Source: an uncultured Granulosicoccus sp.
GTDB taxonomy: Bacteria > Pseudomonadota > Gammaproteobacteria > Granulosicoccales > Granulosicoccaceae
DNA length: 64,000 nucleotides
Assembly: GCA_947499955.1 (NCBI GenBank)
Contig: CANMQI010000019.1
Location: forward strand, 1 to 64,000
Direction: 5' to 3'
The notes under the pieces are model-generated. The model saw nothing but the letters and a program-made list of their open reading frames with translations, had not been told where the DNA came from and made no database searches. Below, piece by piece: positions 17,309 through 26,015 of this stretch (its first letter is position 1; the number at the start of each line of letters is the position of its first letter). The translations under genes were made by a program, and so were the position numbers.

Positions 17309-17336
17309 GGGCCGCCCATAAGTGGGCGGTCCTTTT
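17309..17336 (+). terminator. Rho-independent terminator of the small unit
   Basis: GGGCCGCCCA pairs with TGGGCGGTCC (one G-U pair) around a 4-base loop and is followed by TTTT. Confidence 0.85.
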
Positions 17337-17381
17337 CCTTGTCAGCTCTGTTTTTCCCGCAATACCGTCAAACGAATCAGA

Positions 17382-18476
17382 TCATCCGTCATCGTTTGTC
17401 ACAAATGCTTTCTTCTTCTGTTTGAGTACTCGCACCAGACGGCTCTCCTCACGAGACAAACCTGACAACGCTCTTGCAGATACATTGACAGAGTGACAGG
17501 ACCTGGCTGCCTCTATCAGCAACGGGTGTATGTAGTATTGACGCGACACGCTGACCGTGTTGCCCAGCATTCCCGCCACGTGTTTCACCATGGCCGCCTC
17601 GAATTTCTTGCCCGTTTTCTCATCAGCCGACTTGGCCGGGTTTTCGCACATGAACTGGCAGGCTCCAACACTTCCTCCCCAGGTTCTGAAATGCTTGGCG
17701 GTGAAGTCCTGCCCTGTATGCGCTTTCAGATAGTCATTGACGTCGGCTGAATCGACATCACATCGATTGCCTTCCTCATCCACATACTGAAACAGACGTT
17801 GCCCGGGCAGCTCCTGGCAGTAACGGATACTGCGGGCCAGTGCTTCGTCCTCCAGTACCAGGTGGTGTCGAATGCCGGATTTCCCCTTGAAGTCCAGGGT
17901 GACTGTCTCCCCCGAGACATTCGCAGCACCACGGGTCAGTGTGGTTGCGCCACGTGAACCGTTCGAGCGAAGGTATTGCTCGTTCCCCACCCTGACGAGG
18001 CCCCGGTCAATGAGTCGTACGCTGGTGGCAATCACCCTGTTTCTTGAATAGCGCGGCGCTTTCAGATCGGCGTCGACCTGTTTTCGCAACTCGGGCAGGC
18101 AACTGGCAAACAGCAACAGATCCTCGAACTTCCGAACGCTTTGAATCCTTGACCATTCGGGATGATAAAGATACTGTTTCCTCTGTGCCTGATCGACACC
18201 GGTGCTGAGGATATGGGCATCCCGAATTGGCGAGATCCAGACGTCTTCCCAGGCAGGTGGAATCACCAGAGAGCGACAGTATTCAAGCAACGAGCGTCGC
18301 TTCAGGGGTTTGCCACTGACACTCAGATAGGAGAATCCCCTGCCACGTCGAACCCGCGAGTAGCCGGGCGCATCGAGCTTGGCGTAGACAAGCCTTACCA
18401 CGAGAGTAGCGCCGTGAAGAGCCTGCCCGATATGCGTTCTGTCATGCGTCCTCGTCTGCACCTGTTTGCCGAGCAA
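17382..18476 (-). CDS. DNA topoisomerase IB (poxvirus/bacterial type)
   Basis: A 364-residue type IB enzyme that relaxes supercoils through a 3'-phosphotyrosyl intermediate. The N-terminal domain carries YSRVRRGRGFSYLS and VIPPAWEDVWISP. The catalytic domain has the first Arg in ATSVRLIDRGLVRVGNEQY, the Lys hairpin in FKGKSG, the second Arg in FTAKHFRTWGG, and the tyrosine region NTVSVSRQYYIHP, where the second Tyr aligns with the usual nucleophile. The start is uncertain: TTG 18476 is the longest option and has an AGGAG only two bases before it. It is not part of an obvious operon. Confidence 0.88.
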   Translation of the reverse strand: MLGKQVQTRTHDRTHIGQALHGATLVVRLVYAKLDAPGYSRVRRGRGFSYLSVSGKPLKRRSLLEYCRSLVIPPAWEDVWISPIRDAHILSTGVDQAQRKQYLYHPEWSRIQSVRKFEDLLLFASCLPELRKQVDADLKAPRYSRNRVIATSVRLIDRGLVRVGNEQYLRSNGSRGATTLTRGAANVSGETVTLDFKGKSGIRHHLVLEDEALARSIRYCQELPGQRLFQYVDEEGNRCDVDSADVNDYLKAHTGQDFTAKHFRTWGGSVGACQFMCENPAKSADEKTGKKFEAAMVKHVAGMLGNTVSVSRQYYIHPLLIEAARSCHSVNVSARALSGLSREESRLVRVLKQKKKAFVTNDDG

Positions 18477-18579
18477 CGCTCCTGAGGCTGGCGCAGTTTG
18501 TCACTTGTGCTGTCATTGGGTGAAAATCCTACCAGTGACGGGGCTGCACTTTCCAGACTTTGCAAATGTGCGCCTTGCC

Positions 18580-19041
18580 CTATATGGCCAGTTCCAGAAT
18601 TTCTGCGCTGACGTTACCCTCGTCAATCGTCAGCATCGCAACTGTCACGGGCAGAGAAAACCGTCGCGGCCCTGCGCTACCCGGGTTCAGGTACAGCACA
18701 CCCTCCCGACTTTCCACGAATGGTTTGTGTGAATGCCCGTAGACCACCACCTGAAAACCTGCAGCCTGCGGGTCGATCTTCAGCTCATCGATGATGTGTA
18801 GCACATAGATGTCACATCCGTCTGCCTGCAAGACGGCATCGTGAGGATACAAGGCTCTTGTCTCGCCCTTGTCGATGTTGCCATGAACAGCCGTGACCGG
18901 CGCGATTGTCGACAGCGCCTTGATGATCTCTCCCTTGCCGATATCACCGGCATGAACAATGAAGTCGCTCCCCTTGAGCGCATCCACAGCTTCGGGTCTC
19001 AGCAGGCCGTGGGTATCGGAAATGACGCCTACTCTGGTCAT
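18580..19041 (-). CDS. YfcE/MJ0936-family metallophosphoesterase
   Basis: A 153-residue calcineurin-like phosphodiesterase. Metal-binding motifs are in order: VGVISDTHG (residues 4-12), VHAGDIGKGE, VHGNIDKGE, and YGHSHKP, followed by LNPGSAGPRR. The GNID has an isoleucine where many relatives have Asn/Cys, which is tolerated. Family members cleave phosphodiesters with two divalent metals; the natural substrate is usually unknown. It lies 39 bases downstream of the HdeD-like gene on the same strand and is likely co-transcribed. Confidence 0.85.
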   Translation of the reverse strand: MTRVGVISDTHGLLRPEAVDALKGSDFIVHAGDIGKGEIIKALSTIAPVTAVHGNIDKGETRALYPHDAVLQADGCDIYVLHIIDELKIDPQAAGFQVVVYGHSHKPFVESREGVLYLNPGSAGPRRFSLPVTVAMLTIDEGNVSAEILELAI

Positions 19042-19080
19042 GATCGCAGCATTTCCTGTATCCCGAATTGACGGCGTGGT

Positions 19081-19635
19081 CTATTGATTTCGAATGGCGG
19101 CGCCCAGCATGAACAGCGACAGTCCACTGGTCAGAAAGTTGATGCCTACCAACAGGCCTATCATGATATTGGTGGTTGCAGGCCAACCGATCAGGATCAG
19201 TACAGCGAGCAGCAAGGATGCAAGACCACTTGCCACCATCCACTTCCAGGCCATGAAGAATTGTCGCAGCTGAATACCGACAGCCGTGTAGACGATGCCT
19301 TCAAACAGGAATAGTACCGCAAGTATCGCCGTCAGAACCCGAATACCCGCATCCGGTCGAACCACCATGACCAACCCGGCAAGGGTCGTCAACAGAAACA
19401 ACAACCCCATGCTGCGCCAGTTGAATACGGCGCGCCCCTGTATGGCAACGTAAAGACCACCCACGCCTGCTATCAGCAACAGCCAGCCGATGAACAGTAC
19501 TGTCGCCAGGGTGGCAATCCGGGGCAGCACGATGGACAGTATGCCCAGTAGCGTGAATACGACTGCGCAGATGAATACAGGGCGCGCATTCAGCCGCTCG
19601 ATTTTCAGGGAACCTGACAGGATTCTGGTGCTCAT
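19081..19635 (-). CDS. HdeD family membrane protein (DUF308)
   Basis: A 184-residue integral membrane protein with six hydrophobic helices arranged as the DUF308 repeat (TLLGILSIVLPRIATLATVL, LLFLLTTLAGLVMVVRPDAG, VASGLASLLLAVLILIGWP). E. coli HdeD contributes to acid resistance at high cell density; a stress role here is inferred by family. It probably heads a two-gene transcript with the metallophosphoesterase. Confidence 0.85.
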   Translation of the reverse strand: MSTRILSGSLKIERLNARPVFICAVVFTLLGILSIVLPRIATLATVLFIGWLLLIAGVGGLYVAIQGRAVFNWRSMGLLFLLTTLAGLVMVVRPDAGIRVLTAILAVLFLFEGIVYTAVGIQLRQFFMAWKWMVASGLASLLLAVLILIGWPATTNIMIGLLVGINFLTSGLSLFMLGAAIRNQ

Positions 19636-19827
19636 GTGTACCTCGTGGTTTGCAATACCCAGTGGAAACGGAGATGAGATAGCGCCTCTGTTTCAATCAA
19701 ACCAGTATCGGGCTGCCTGCCCGGCAATACCATACGTACATTCCACCCATGACCTGTGGACACTACCTGACCGCTTGCTCTCGCATTGGCAGAAAGCACC
19801 CGTTATCGGCCAACGACTTCAGCACAA

Positions 19828-19846
19828 CGAGGGGAACGTCCCCTCG
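19828..19846 (-). terminator. GC-rich hairpin, possible terminator
   Basis: CGAGGGGA and TCCCCTCG pair perfectly around a 3-base loop, 49 bases beyond the stop of the CsbD-like lipoprotein gene. No T-run follows on the minus strand, so termination is uncertain. Confidence 0.35.
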
Positions 19847-19894
19847 CTGGCCTTCAATCATCCTGTATGCCGGTCGTCTCGCCGATCAGGCAAC

Positions 19895-20347
19895 TTACAG
19901 GCTGGATGCCCAGTCATTCACCTGGCTTTCTGCGGTGTCCCGATCCAGATCGTATTTGTCCTGTACCAGTGTTACCAGCGCATCCCGATCGCCGTTGACA
20001 CTCATCAGTTCCTCGTCGGACAGGTCTGCCCAACGATCCTTGATGCTGCCAATGGAGTCCTGCCAGTTGTCCTGCAAGTCGCTCCAGCCGCTATCCGCAG
20101 CTTCCATGACAGTGTTCGCAGCTGAATCGACAGCAGCAGCTGAAGAGTCTGCGGCTTGCTCGAGCGCATTGCCCGCTTCAGTTGCTGATTCCTCGACAGC
20201 GACGCTTGTGTCAGTTGCAGACTCCTGAAGTGCCGCACTGGCGTCACCGTCGTTGACAACAGGCTCGGACGTTCCAGCATCACCGCAGCTGGCAAGAACC
20301 AGACTGATGGCAGCTGCCAGAATGAGTTTTCCGTTAATAATGGCCAT
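19895..20347 (-). CDS. Lipoprotein with a CsbD-like C-terminal domain
   Basis: A 150-residue protein with a lipoprotein signal (lipobox LASC, then GDAGTSEP). Residues 30-90 are a low-complexity linker rich in Ala, Ser, Glu and Asp. The last 50 residues (SIGSIKDRWADLSDEELMSV, then GDRDALVTLVQDKYDLDRDT and SQVNDW) follow the CsbD pattern of a small helical stress-response domain, normally cytosolic. Its display on a lipoprotein tether is a common gammaproteobacterial variant. Function is unknown; envelope stress is a guess. Confidence 0.78.
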   Translation of the reverse strand: MAIINGKLILAAAISLVLASCGDAGTSEPVVNDGDASAALQESATDTSVAVEESATEAGNALEQAADSSAAAVDSAANTVMEAADSGWSDLQDNWQDSIGSIKDRWADLSDEELMSVNGDRDALVTLVQDKYDLDRDTAESQVNDWASSL

Positions 20348-20536
20348 TACTTGTACCCTCGTATTGCGTCATGGGGAGTAGGCGAACCGGTATGATTCTC
20401 CTCTGCGCGGAGGGTAGCGATAATGTGTGACAGTTCACCCTTACAGATGGGAACGGTTGGACCCGAAACGGGCATGAACCGCATGGATGTTGACGCTCAG
20501 AAACATGACATTTAAGTCATGATCGCACATCGCACG

Positions 20537-21490
20537 TCATCCATCCGCTGTCGGATGAATCTGCCCCAGTTCGTCGGTGGTGTTCTTCAACAACTGCGCA
20601 GATGCCGCCAATGCCTCCAGCTCCGCCTGGGTCATTGCCGGCATGAGTGTGTCCTCGACGCCGCCTGCCCCCACGATACGCGGCAAGGACAGACAGACAT
20701 CCCGAACACCTGCCACCTCCGCCGTCATGGAGGACACCGTCAGGACCTCATGCTGGTCAAGCGCGATGACGCGAACGATCCGCGCCAGGCCGGCGCCAAT
20801 GCCGAACCAGGTGGCTCCCTTGCCGGCGATGATCAGTTGCGCTGCCTGCCTGACACTGGCATCGATCTGAGCGCGCAATGCATCCGTCAAGGGACAGCCG
20901 CGTTGTCGGGCGAAGTTCTCCAGCTGCATCGCCCCGCATTCCGCTGAAGACCAGATCAGCACCTCGCTATCGCCGTGCTCTCCCAGCACATGCGCATGCA
21001 CCGACTGCGGAGAAACACCCAGATGCTTGCTGAGATTCTTGCGAAACCGGGCAGTGTCAAGGATCGTACCTGTCCCGATCACTCGAGCCGGATCGATTCC
21101 GGAGAGTTTCGTGGTGACAGCAGTCATGATATCGACCGGATTGGTTGCGACAAGCAGAATGGCATCCGGGGCCACTGCCAGAACCTCGGCGATGACATCG
21201 GCGAATATGCTGGCATTCCGGCCGAGCAGCTCCAAGCGTGACTCTCCGGGTTTCTGAGCAACGCCTGCGGCGATGGCCACGATACCCACTCCCTTCAAGT
21301 CAACATAATCACCTGCCCTGACTGATACCGCTCCGATGAAGGGAACCGCATCGGCGATATCAGCCGCCTGCGCCGTGGCAAGTTCAGCGTTGTGATCGAT
21401 CAGGATGAGCGAGGAGGCTACGCCCGTCGCTGCAATGGCGTAGGCCGCTGTGCTACCGACCATCCCGGTTCCGACAATACCGATTTTCAT
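20537..21490 (-). CDS. ldh: L-lactate dehydrogenase
   Basis: A 317-residue NAD-dependent dehydrogenase interconverting L-lactate and pyruvate. The NAD-binding GIVGTGMVGSTAAYAI is at the N-terminus, followed by LIDHN, whose Asp sets NAD preference. The substrate loop reads AGVAQKPGESRLELL: the Gln at this position marks lactate rather than malate dehydrogenase, and Arg in ESR is the catalytic-loop arginine. The proton-relay motif is VLGEHGDSEV, with the active-site His. Length equals the bacterial LDH norm. It is a single gene divergent from an esterase gene. Confidence 0.9.
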   Translation of the reverse strand: MKIGIVGTGMVGSTAAYAIAATGVASSLILIDHNAELATAQAADIADAVPFIGAVSVRAGDYVDLKGVGIVAIAAGVAQKPGESRLELLGRNASIFADVIAEVLAVAPDAILLVATNPVDIMTAVTTKLSGIDPARVIGTGTILDTARFRKNLSKHLGVSPQSVHAHVLGEHGDSEVLIWSSAECGAMQLENFARQRGCPLTDALRAQIDASVRQAAQLIIAGKGATWFGIGAGLARIVRVIALDQHEVLTVSSMTAEVAGVRDVCLSLPRIVGAGGVEDTLMPAMTQAELEALAASAQLLKNTTDELGQIHPTADG

Positions 21491-21837
21491 GTATTACTCC
21501 CATCCAGCCAGCGTACCCGGCCCTTGATGATCATGTTGTTGAACTACTGTTTCACACCACTACCGGCGGCATCGCCGCGCCCCTGACGTCAAGACCAGCG
21601 GCCAGGCGCCCTTTCTTCAAATTCGAGTTCTGCCACAGCAATCGTACTAGTATATTGGCCTGTTCTGCCCTGCCCGGATCTCTGGACGTTATCTGTGCCA
21701 GTAACCGGATGATCCTGTTTGAATGTCAACGATTACAGCCGATGCGGCTCAAGAGATCATCAACATGGACCCTCACGACGACCAGCCCGTAGCGATAACG
21801 GCAACGACGAAATCCCGCTGATGAAGACCCGAAAAAT
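21491..21837. other. Divergent intergenic region
   Basis: The 347 bases between the ldh and esterase genes show no gene. The esterase start is uncertain, so up to about 100 bases of its annotated 5' end could belong here. I see no clear operator or promoter consensus. Confidence 0.4.
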
Positions 21838-22860
21838 GTGGCAAGCCCACGTGTACGCCCGATGAGCCGCCGGCGGGTCAAGGCAGACCCCGGAGCGGCG
21901 ACGCTGCGTTTGATGAGGACCATGACGCAGCTATCGATGAAGAACAGTTCGCAGGCGATGAAGCGGGCGACAGATACAGCGGCAGCGCAATCGAAGCCTC
22001 CTCCCGGAGCCGGCACCTGGATAAAGGGTCACGCCATTGGCACAGGCGGCATGCGCCGCTACTTCCTGTTTCGCCCTCACGGCGTTGCTATCGGGGAACG
22101 CCTTCCGCTGATCGTGATGTTGCACGGCTGCAGTCAGAATGCCCGTAATTTCGCCAGTAGTACACGCATGAATGCCGTGGCCGCGCGTGCACGCGCACTC
22201 GTGCTCTACCCGGAACAGGACCTGCGCTTCAATCCGCAAGGTTGCTGGAACTGGTACGACACCAAGAGCGGCCAGGCCAACGCGGAAGCATCGAGCCTGA
22301 TGGCTGCCATCAATCAGGTCTGTCTCTTCTACCCTGTTGATCGCAAGTCGGTCGCCATTGCCGGCTTTTCCGCCGGTGCCAGCATGGCAGCTCTTCTCGC
22401 CTCAAAGCACCCCGAACGTTTTCGTGCTGTTGCAATGCACTCGGGTGTGCCGCCGGGCAGCGCACGTTCCGCCGCCTCGGCGGTCACGGCCATGGGAGGT
22501 CTGCACCGTTCGGCAACCGCCAACGGTTTGAACCGATGGCCACCCTTGCTGGTGGTGCATGGTCGCAAGGATCGGGTTGTGGCCGTCAAGAATGCACACA
22601 ACGCAGCTCACCTGTGGGCAAGCTCTCTGGGTGCCAGAGAAGGCACACCGCGCACAGTGCAACGCGGCAAACGATACGCCAGCACGGTGACGGATTTTCG
22701 GGTTGGCAGAAACGTTGTCGTCAGCCTGAACGAAATCAATGACCTTGGCCATAGCTGGAGTGGCGGCGACAACAAACAGCGATTCAGCGATGCGGCAGGT
22801 CCGGACACATCCCGGATGATCTGGCGCTTCTTCGAACGTCAGCTGCAGAATGCAGGCTGA
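21838..22860 (+). CDS. PHB depolymerase-family esterase (LpqC-like)
   Basis: Up to 340 residues. An alpha/beta hydrolase of the Esterase_PHB type: oxyanion region LIVMLHGCSQNARNF, a GCWNWYD segment, the nucleophile elbow AGFSAGASMAAL, an Asp after VVHGRKDRVV, and the His in DLGHSWSGGD. No signal peptide is evident, so it may act on intracellular or small ester substrates. The start is doubtful: GTG 21838 is the longest; ATG codons at 21862, 21913, 21922 and 21937 are alternatives, with the conserved domain starting near GAGTWIKGH. A second enzyme of the same family is at 32802. Confidence 0.8.
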   Translation: MASPRVRPMSRRRVKADPGAATLRLMRTMTQLSMKNSSQAMKRATDTAAAQSKPPPGAGTWIKGHAIGTGGMRRYFLFRPHGVAIGERLPLIVMLHGCSQNARNFASSTRMNAVAARARALVLYPEQDLRFNPQGCWNWYDTKSGQANAEASSLMAAINQVCLFYPVDRKSVAIAGFSAGASMAALLASKHPERFRAVAMHSGVPPGSARSAASAVTAMGGLHRSATANGLNRWPPLLVVHGRKDRVVAVKNAHNAAHLWASSLGAREGTPRTVQRGKRYASTVTDFRVGRNVVVSLNEINDLGHSWSGGDNKQRFSDAAGPDTSRMIWRFFERQLQNAG

Positions 22861-22923
22861 TGATCGACACGGAAGAAATCGTTGATATGCCTGTCAGCGA
22901 CTGAGGCTCGGCTCGGGAAGGGC

Positions 22924-24117
22924 TCAGGGACGACCCATCGCTTTCTGCAGTGCATCGGCGGTGACGCCCAGCATTTCAGCCGCCTTCTCGAAGTCCGGCG
23001 GCGGCGCACCCAGAGCACGCATGAGCTCATTTTCACTCACACCCAGCTTCTGGGCTGCTGTCGCAAAGTCCGGCCGCGTGCCACCGCCACCACCTGGCCG
23101 TCTGGAGACCGACGCATCACATTCCGTGCCGGGCTCTTCGGATACACAGCCATACTCGGCCTTGAGACAGCTCAGAATGGCGTTCGACCCCTGCTCTCCG
23201 GCATGGTAGTGATACGCGACCTGCTCGGTAGCATGGCCGCCACATTGATCAAGGTCGGCAGGAACCGACCCATCCCTCAATCGTCGCGCATGAATCAGGT
23301 AACCATCCATTGCAACACCCACCACACTGCCGTGATCTGTCTGCTTGGCCGTAGCTTCCAGGCAATTCGTTGCGGCGTGATAGTGATACCCGACATGCAG
23401 GTTGATATGGCCGCCACAGTCGTCAAACGGGGCCAGCGTGTAATTGCCCAGAATATCGGAAACCGGTGCCGACGCATCCAGGCGAATGCCATTGAATGCC
23501 ACACCCGATCCTGAAGCATTCGTGTCCAGCGGCCTGTCCACGGCAACGGGTTCCAACGGAATGGTATAGGTAACCGTGACATTCTCGTCCAGATAGTCCA
23601 TCTGACATTCCACACAATGCTGCCGATATTCGGGGTCGACGTCGGGTTTGGCAGCGCCGGCACACTTTTCCAGCGTATCGGTGACGAACACCGCACCACT
23701 GTCTTCATCGAACAATTGCCAGTTGCTGTCGGAATAGAAGCTGGCCATGTTTTCGACAAATGCGCCGGATACATCGTGTACCTCACCACCCTCCAGCCAG
23801 ATGCCGCCTTTTTCAGCGGTATCGGCAATATTCTCGGGACACCAGGGACCCGGTGTATAAGTCGTGGGACTTGGTGTGACCGTTATCCGGAAACAGCTGG
23901 CTCGGCTCCCCGCCGACAAGGTGCAATCAACCAGCTCGGGACCTGAAACAACATGGGCCTGCTCGAAATAGCCTGTCAGCTCCTCCAGTTGCGCAGCGGA
24001 GACAGGAGCAACAAGGAATGCGGCTGCAAGTGTGGCTGGCGCAGCGACCACCAGCGCGGTGGCCTGCGTGGAGACCATCCAGCTCGCAGTTCTGTTTCTG
24101 TTCGTCTTCATTTTCAT
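22924..24117 (-). CDS. Exported YHYH-domain protein
   Basis: A 397-residue protein with an N-terminal signal peptide (basic KMKTNRNRT, hydrophobic stretch to VSAAQ). The YHYH signature occurs twice: CGGHINLHVGYHYHAATNCL and CGGHATEQVAYHYHAGEQGS, each preceded by CGGH, suggesting clustered His/Cys metal binding. At least ten further cysteines point to disulfides in the periplasm. The C-terminus has two related helical hairpins (FATAAQKLGVSENELMRALG and FEKAAEMLGVTADALQKAMG). YHYH proteins are widespread in marine bacteria and uncharacterised. It is divergent from the SLC13 gene. Confidence 0.82.
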   Translation of the reverse strand: MKMKTNRNRTASWMVSTQATALVVAAPATLAAAFLVAPVSAAQLEELTGYFEQAHVVSGPELVDCTLSAGSRASCFRITVTPSPTTYTPGPWCPENIADTAEKGGIWLEGGEVHDVSGAFVENMASFYSDSNWQLFDEDSGAVFVTDTLEKCAGAAKPDVDPEYRQHCVECQMDYLDENVTVTYTIPLEPVAVDRPLDTNASGSGVAFNGIRLDASAPVSDILGNYTLAPFDDCGGHINLHVGYHYHAATNCLEATAKQTDHGSVVGVAMDGYLIHARRLRDGSVPADLDQCGGHATEQVAYHYHAGEQGSNAILSCLKAEYGCVSEEPGTECDASVSRRPGGGGGTRPDFATAAQKLGVSENELMRALGAPPPDFEKAAEMLGVTADALQKAMGRP

Positions 24118-24324
24118 TTCCCACCTCCGGATACCAGGACAACTGTAGACGCTTCACGGCAGCGGCGACCTTGCCAATCAAGGAAACATCTCGAGTATTA
24201 CGGCTTTTCACGCAGATTCAGCTGTACTGCCACCGACGACGGCCTGCCTTTTCACCCATGGTGCAATACCTTTCCTCCTCCAATTCGCCTACTATTCGGC
24301 TAATCCAGTGCACAGGGAAAAACC

Positions 24325-25923
24325 ATGGCAGGTTCTCACGGTAATCAAGGAAACTCCGAGCAGCTGATCGATGATCCAGACTCGCATCTTCGTTCAGCGA
24401 ACATGATCTGGGGCCTGCGTATTGGAGGCCTGGTGGCCGCGCTGGTGGTCTGGCTGCTGTTGGGAAATTCCGAGGGACTCTCTGCCGACGCCCGCTGGGT
24501 CGCATCGATTGCAACACTCATGGCAATCTGGTGGATGACTGAAGCCATCCCGCTGTCGGTAACCTCGCTGCTGCCCATCGTGTTGATACCGATGCTCACG
24601 GGACGCAGTGTCAATGAAGCGACAGCTCCTTACGCCAGCTCCATTGTCTTCCTGTTTCTTGGTGGTTTTCTGATCGCCATCGCCATGGAGAAATGGAATC
24701 TGCACCGACGAGTTGCACTGTTGACCTTGCGCAAGGTGGGTATCGAACCGACGCGAATCGTGCTGGGCATGATGCTGGCAACCGGCTTTCTGTCGATGTG
24801 GGTATCCAACACAGCCACCACACTGATGATGCTGCCTATCGGTCTATCGGTTCTGGCTCTGGTATCGGAGCGTTCCCGCGAGGGCAACTCGACGGATCTT
24901 CAACAAGCTCACCACGCACCCGGTCACGTCACACCCGCGCATGACGACAATATCAATCGTTTCGGAATCTGCCTGGTTCTCGCGATCGCCTGGTCCGCCT
25001 CCATGGGCGGCCTGGGCACCTTGCTAGGCAGCCCGCCCAATGCCATCGTGGCAGGCTACGCCGCCGATGAACTGGGCCGGGAAATCGGCTTCCTCGAATG
25101 GATGATGCTCGGCATGCCATTGGCGCTGGTGTTCATCCTGATTGGCTGGGTATTGATGACACGAGTGCTGTACCCCTTCAAGCTCACTGAAATTCCGGGT
25201 GGCCGCCAGATGATCAATGATGAAATCGACAAGCTTGGCCCTGTCGGTCAGGGTGAGAAGATGGTGATGTTCGTGTTCGGCTCGGCGGCCTTTCTCTGGG
25301 TAGTGCCCGGCATCCTGGTCAGCATCCCCGGCATCGGTGAGAACCTGGGCTGGTTTGGCGACATGAACGATACGGCTATCGCTGTGGCCGCGGGCATCGT
25401 GATGTTCATCCTGCCCGGCCGAGGTCGACGCGAAATGGTACTGAACTGGAAGGATGCCGAGGAAGGCCTGCCCTGGGGTGTGCTGCTGCTGTTCGGTGGC
25501 GGTCTCAGCCTGGCCAGCGCCGTAGCGGCCAGTGGTCTGGATGGCTGGATCGGCTCACAGGTCACAGGTCTCGGTGTGCTTCCGGCCGTACTGCTGATCG
25601 CCTCGGTCGTGTGCATCATTCTGTTTCTGACAGAAGTGACCAGTAACACGGCCACCGCGGCGACTTTCATTCCCGTGCTCGGTGGCGTGGCAGTGGGAAT
25701 CGGTGCAGACCCCATGAGCCTGCTCATACCCGCCGCATTCGCAGCCACCTGTGCCTTCATGCTGCCCGTCGGCACACCACCCAACGCCATCGTATTCGGC
25801 ACGGGTGCTGTCACCATTGCGCAGATGGCACGAGGTGGGTTTGTACTCAACCTGGTCGGTATCGCGTTGATTACCGGGTTTTGCTACTTGCTAGGCGGCA
25901 TGGCACTGGGCTTGCAGTATTGA
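24325..25923 (+). CDS. SLC13/DASS family sodium:anion symporter
   Basis: A 532-residue inner-membrane carrier for dicarboxylates, sulfate or related anions. It has about 12 hydrophobic helices and both inverted-repeat signatures: WVSNTATTLMMLPIG with GSPPNAIVAGYA in the first half, and EVTSNTATAATFIPV with VGTPPNAIVFGTG in the second. These Ser-Asn-Thr and Pro-Pro-Asn motifs form the sodium and substrate sites in VcINDY. A polar insertion (about residues 190-205, rich in His and Asp) lies in a cytosolic loop. Substrate specificity cannot be read from the sequence. Confidence 0.9.
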   Translation: MAGSHGNQGNSEQLIDDPDSHLRSANMIWGLRIGGLVAALVVWLLLGNSEGLSADARWVASIATLMAIWWMTEAIPLSVTSLLPIVLIPMLTGRSVNEATAPYASSIVFLFLGGFLIAIAMEKWNLHRRVALLTLRKVGIEPTRIVLGMMLATGFLSMWVSNTATTLMMLPIGLSVLALVSERSREGNSTDLQQAHHAPGHVTPAHDDNINRFGICLVLAIAWSASMGGLGTLLGSPPNAIVAGYAADELGREIGFLEWMMLGMPLALVFILIGWVLMTRVLYPFKLTEIPGGRQMINDEIDKLGPVGQGEKMVMFVFGSAAFLWVVPGILVSIPGIGENLGWFGDMNDTAIAVAAGIVMFILPGRGRREMVLNWKDAEEGLPWGVLLLFGGGLSLASAVAASGLDGWIGSQVTGLGVLPAVLLIASVVCIILFLTEVTSNTATAATFIPVLGGVAVGIGADPMSLLIPAAFAATCAFMLPVGTPPNAIVFGTGAVTIAQMARGGFVLNLVGIALITGFCYLLGGMALGLQY

Positions 25924-25990
25924 CTACGACTCGCCAGACATCCGGAATGCCTGCCAGCCAGATGACATGCAGTCAGACCTGAGGGAAACG

Positions 25991-26010
25991 GGCGCCGGGA
26001 TCTCGGCGCC
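25991..26010 (-). terminator. Terminator-like hairpin after betT
   Basis: GGCGCCG and CGGCGCC form a perfect 7-bp stem with a 6-base loop. On the minus strand it is followed by CGTTTCCC, a short T-run. It begins 6 bases beyond the betT stop and may serve both convergent genes. Confidence 0.5.
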
Positions 26011-26015
26011 GCCGC

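Noticed and set aside
20504-20521. CATGAC/GTCATG hairpin as the ldh terminator
   Set aside because: The 6-bp stem is AT-rich with only a short T-run on the minus strand; it is too weak to call.
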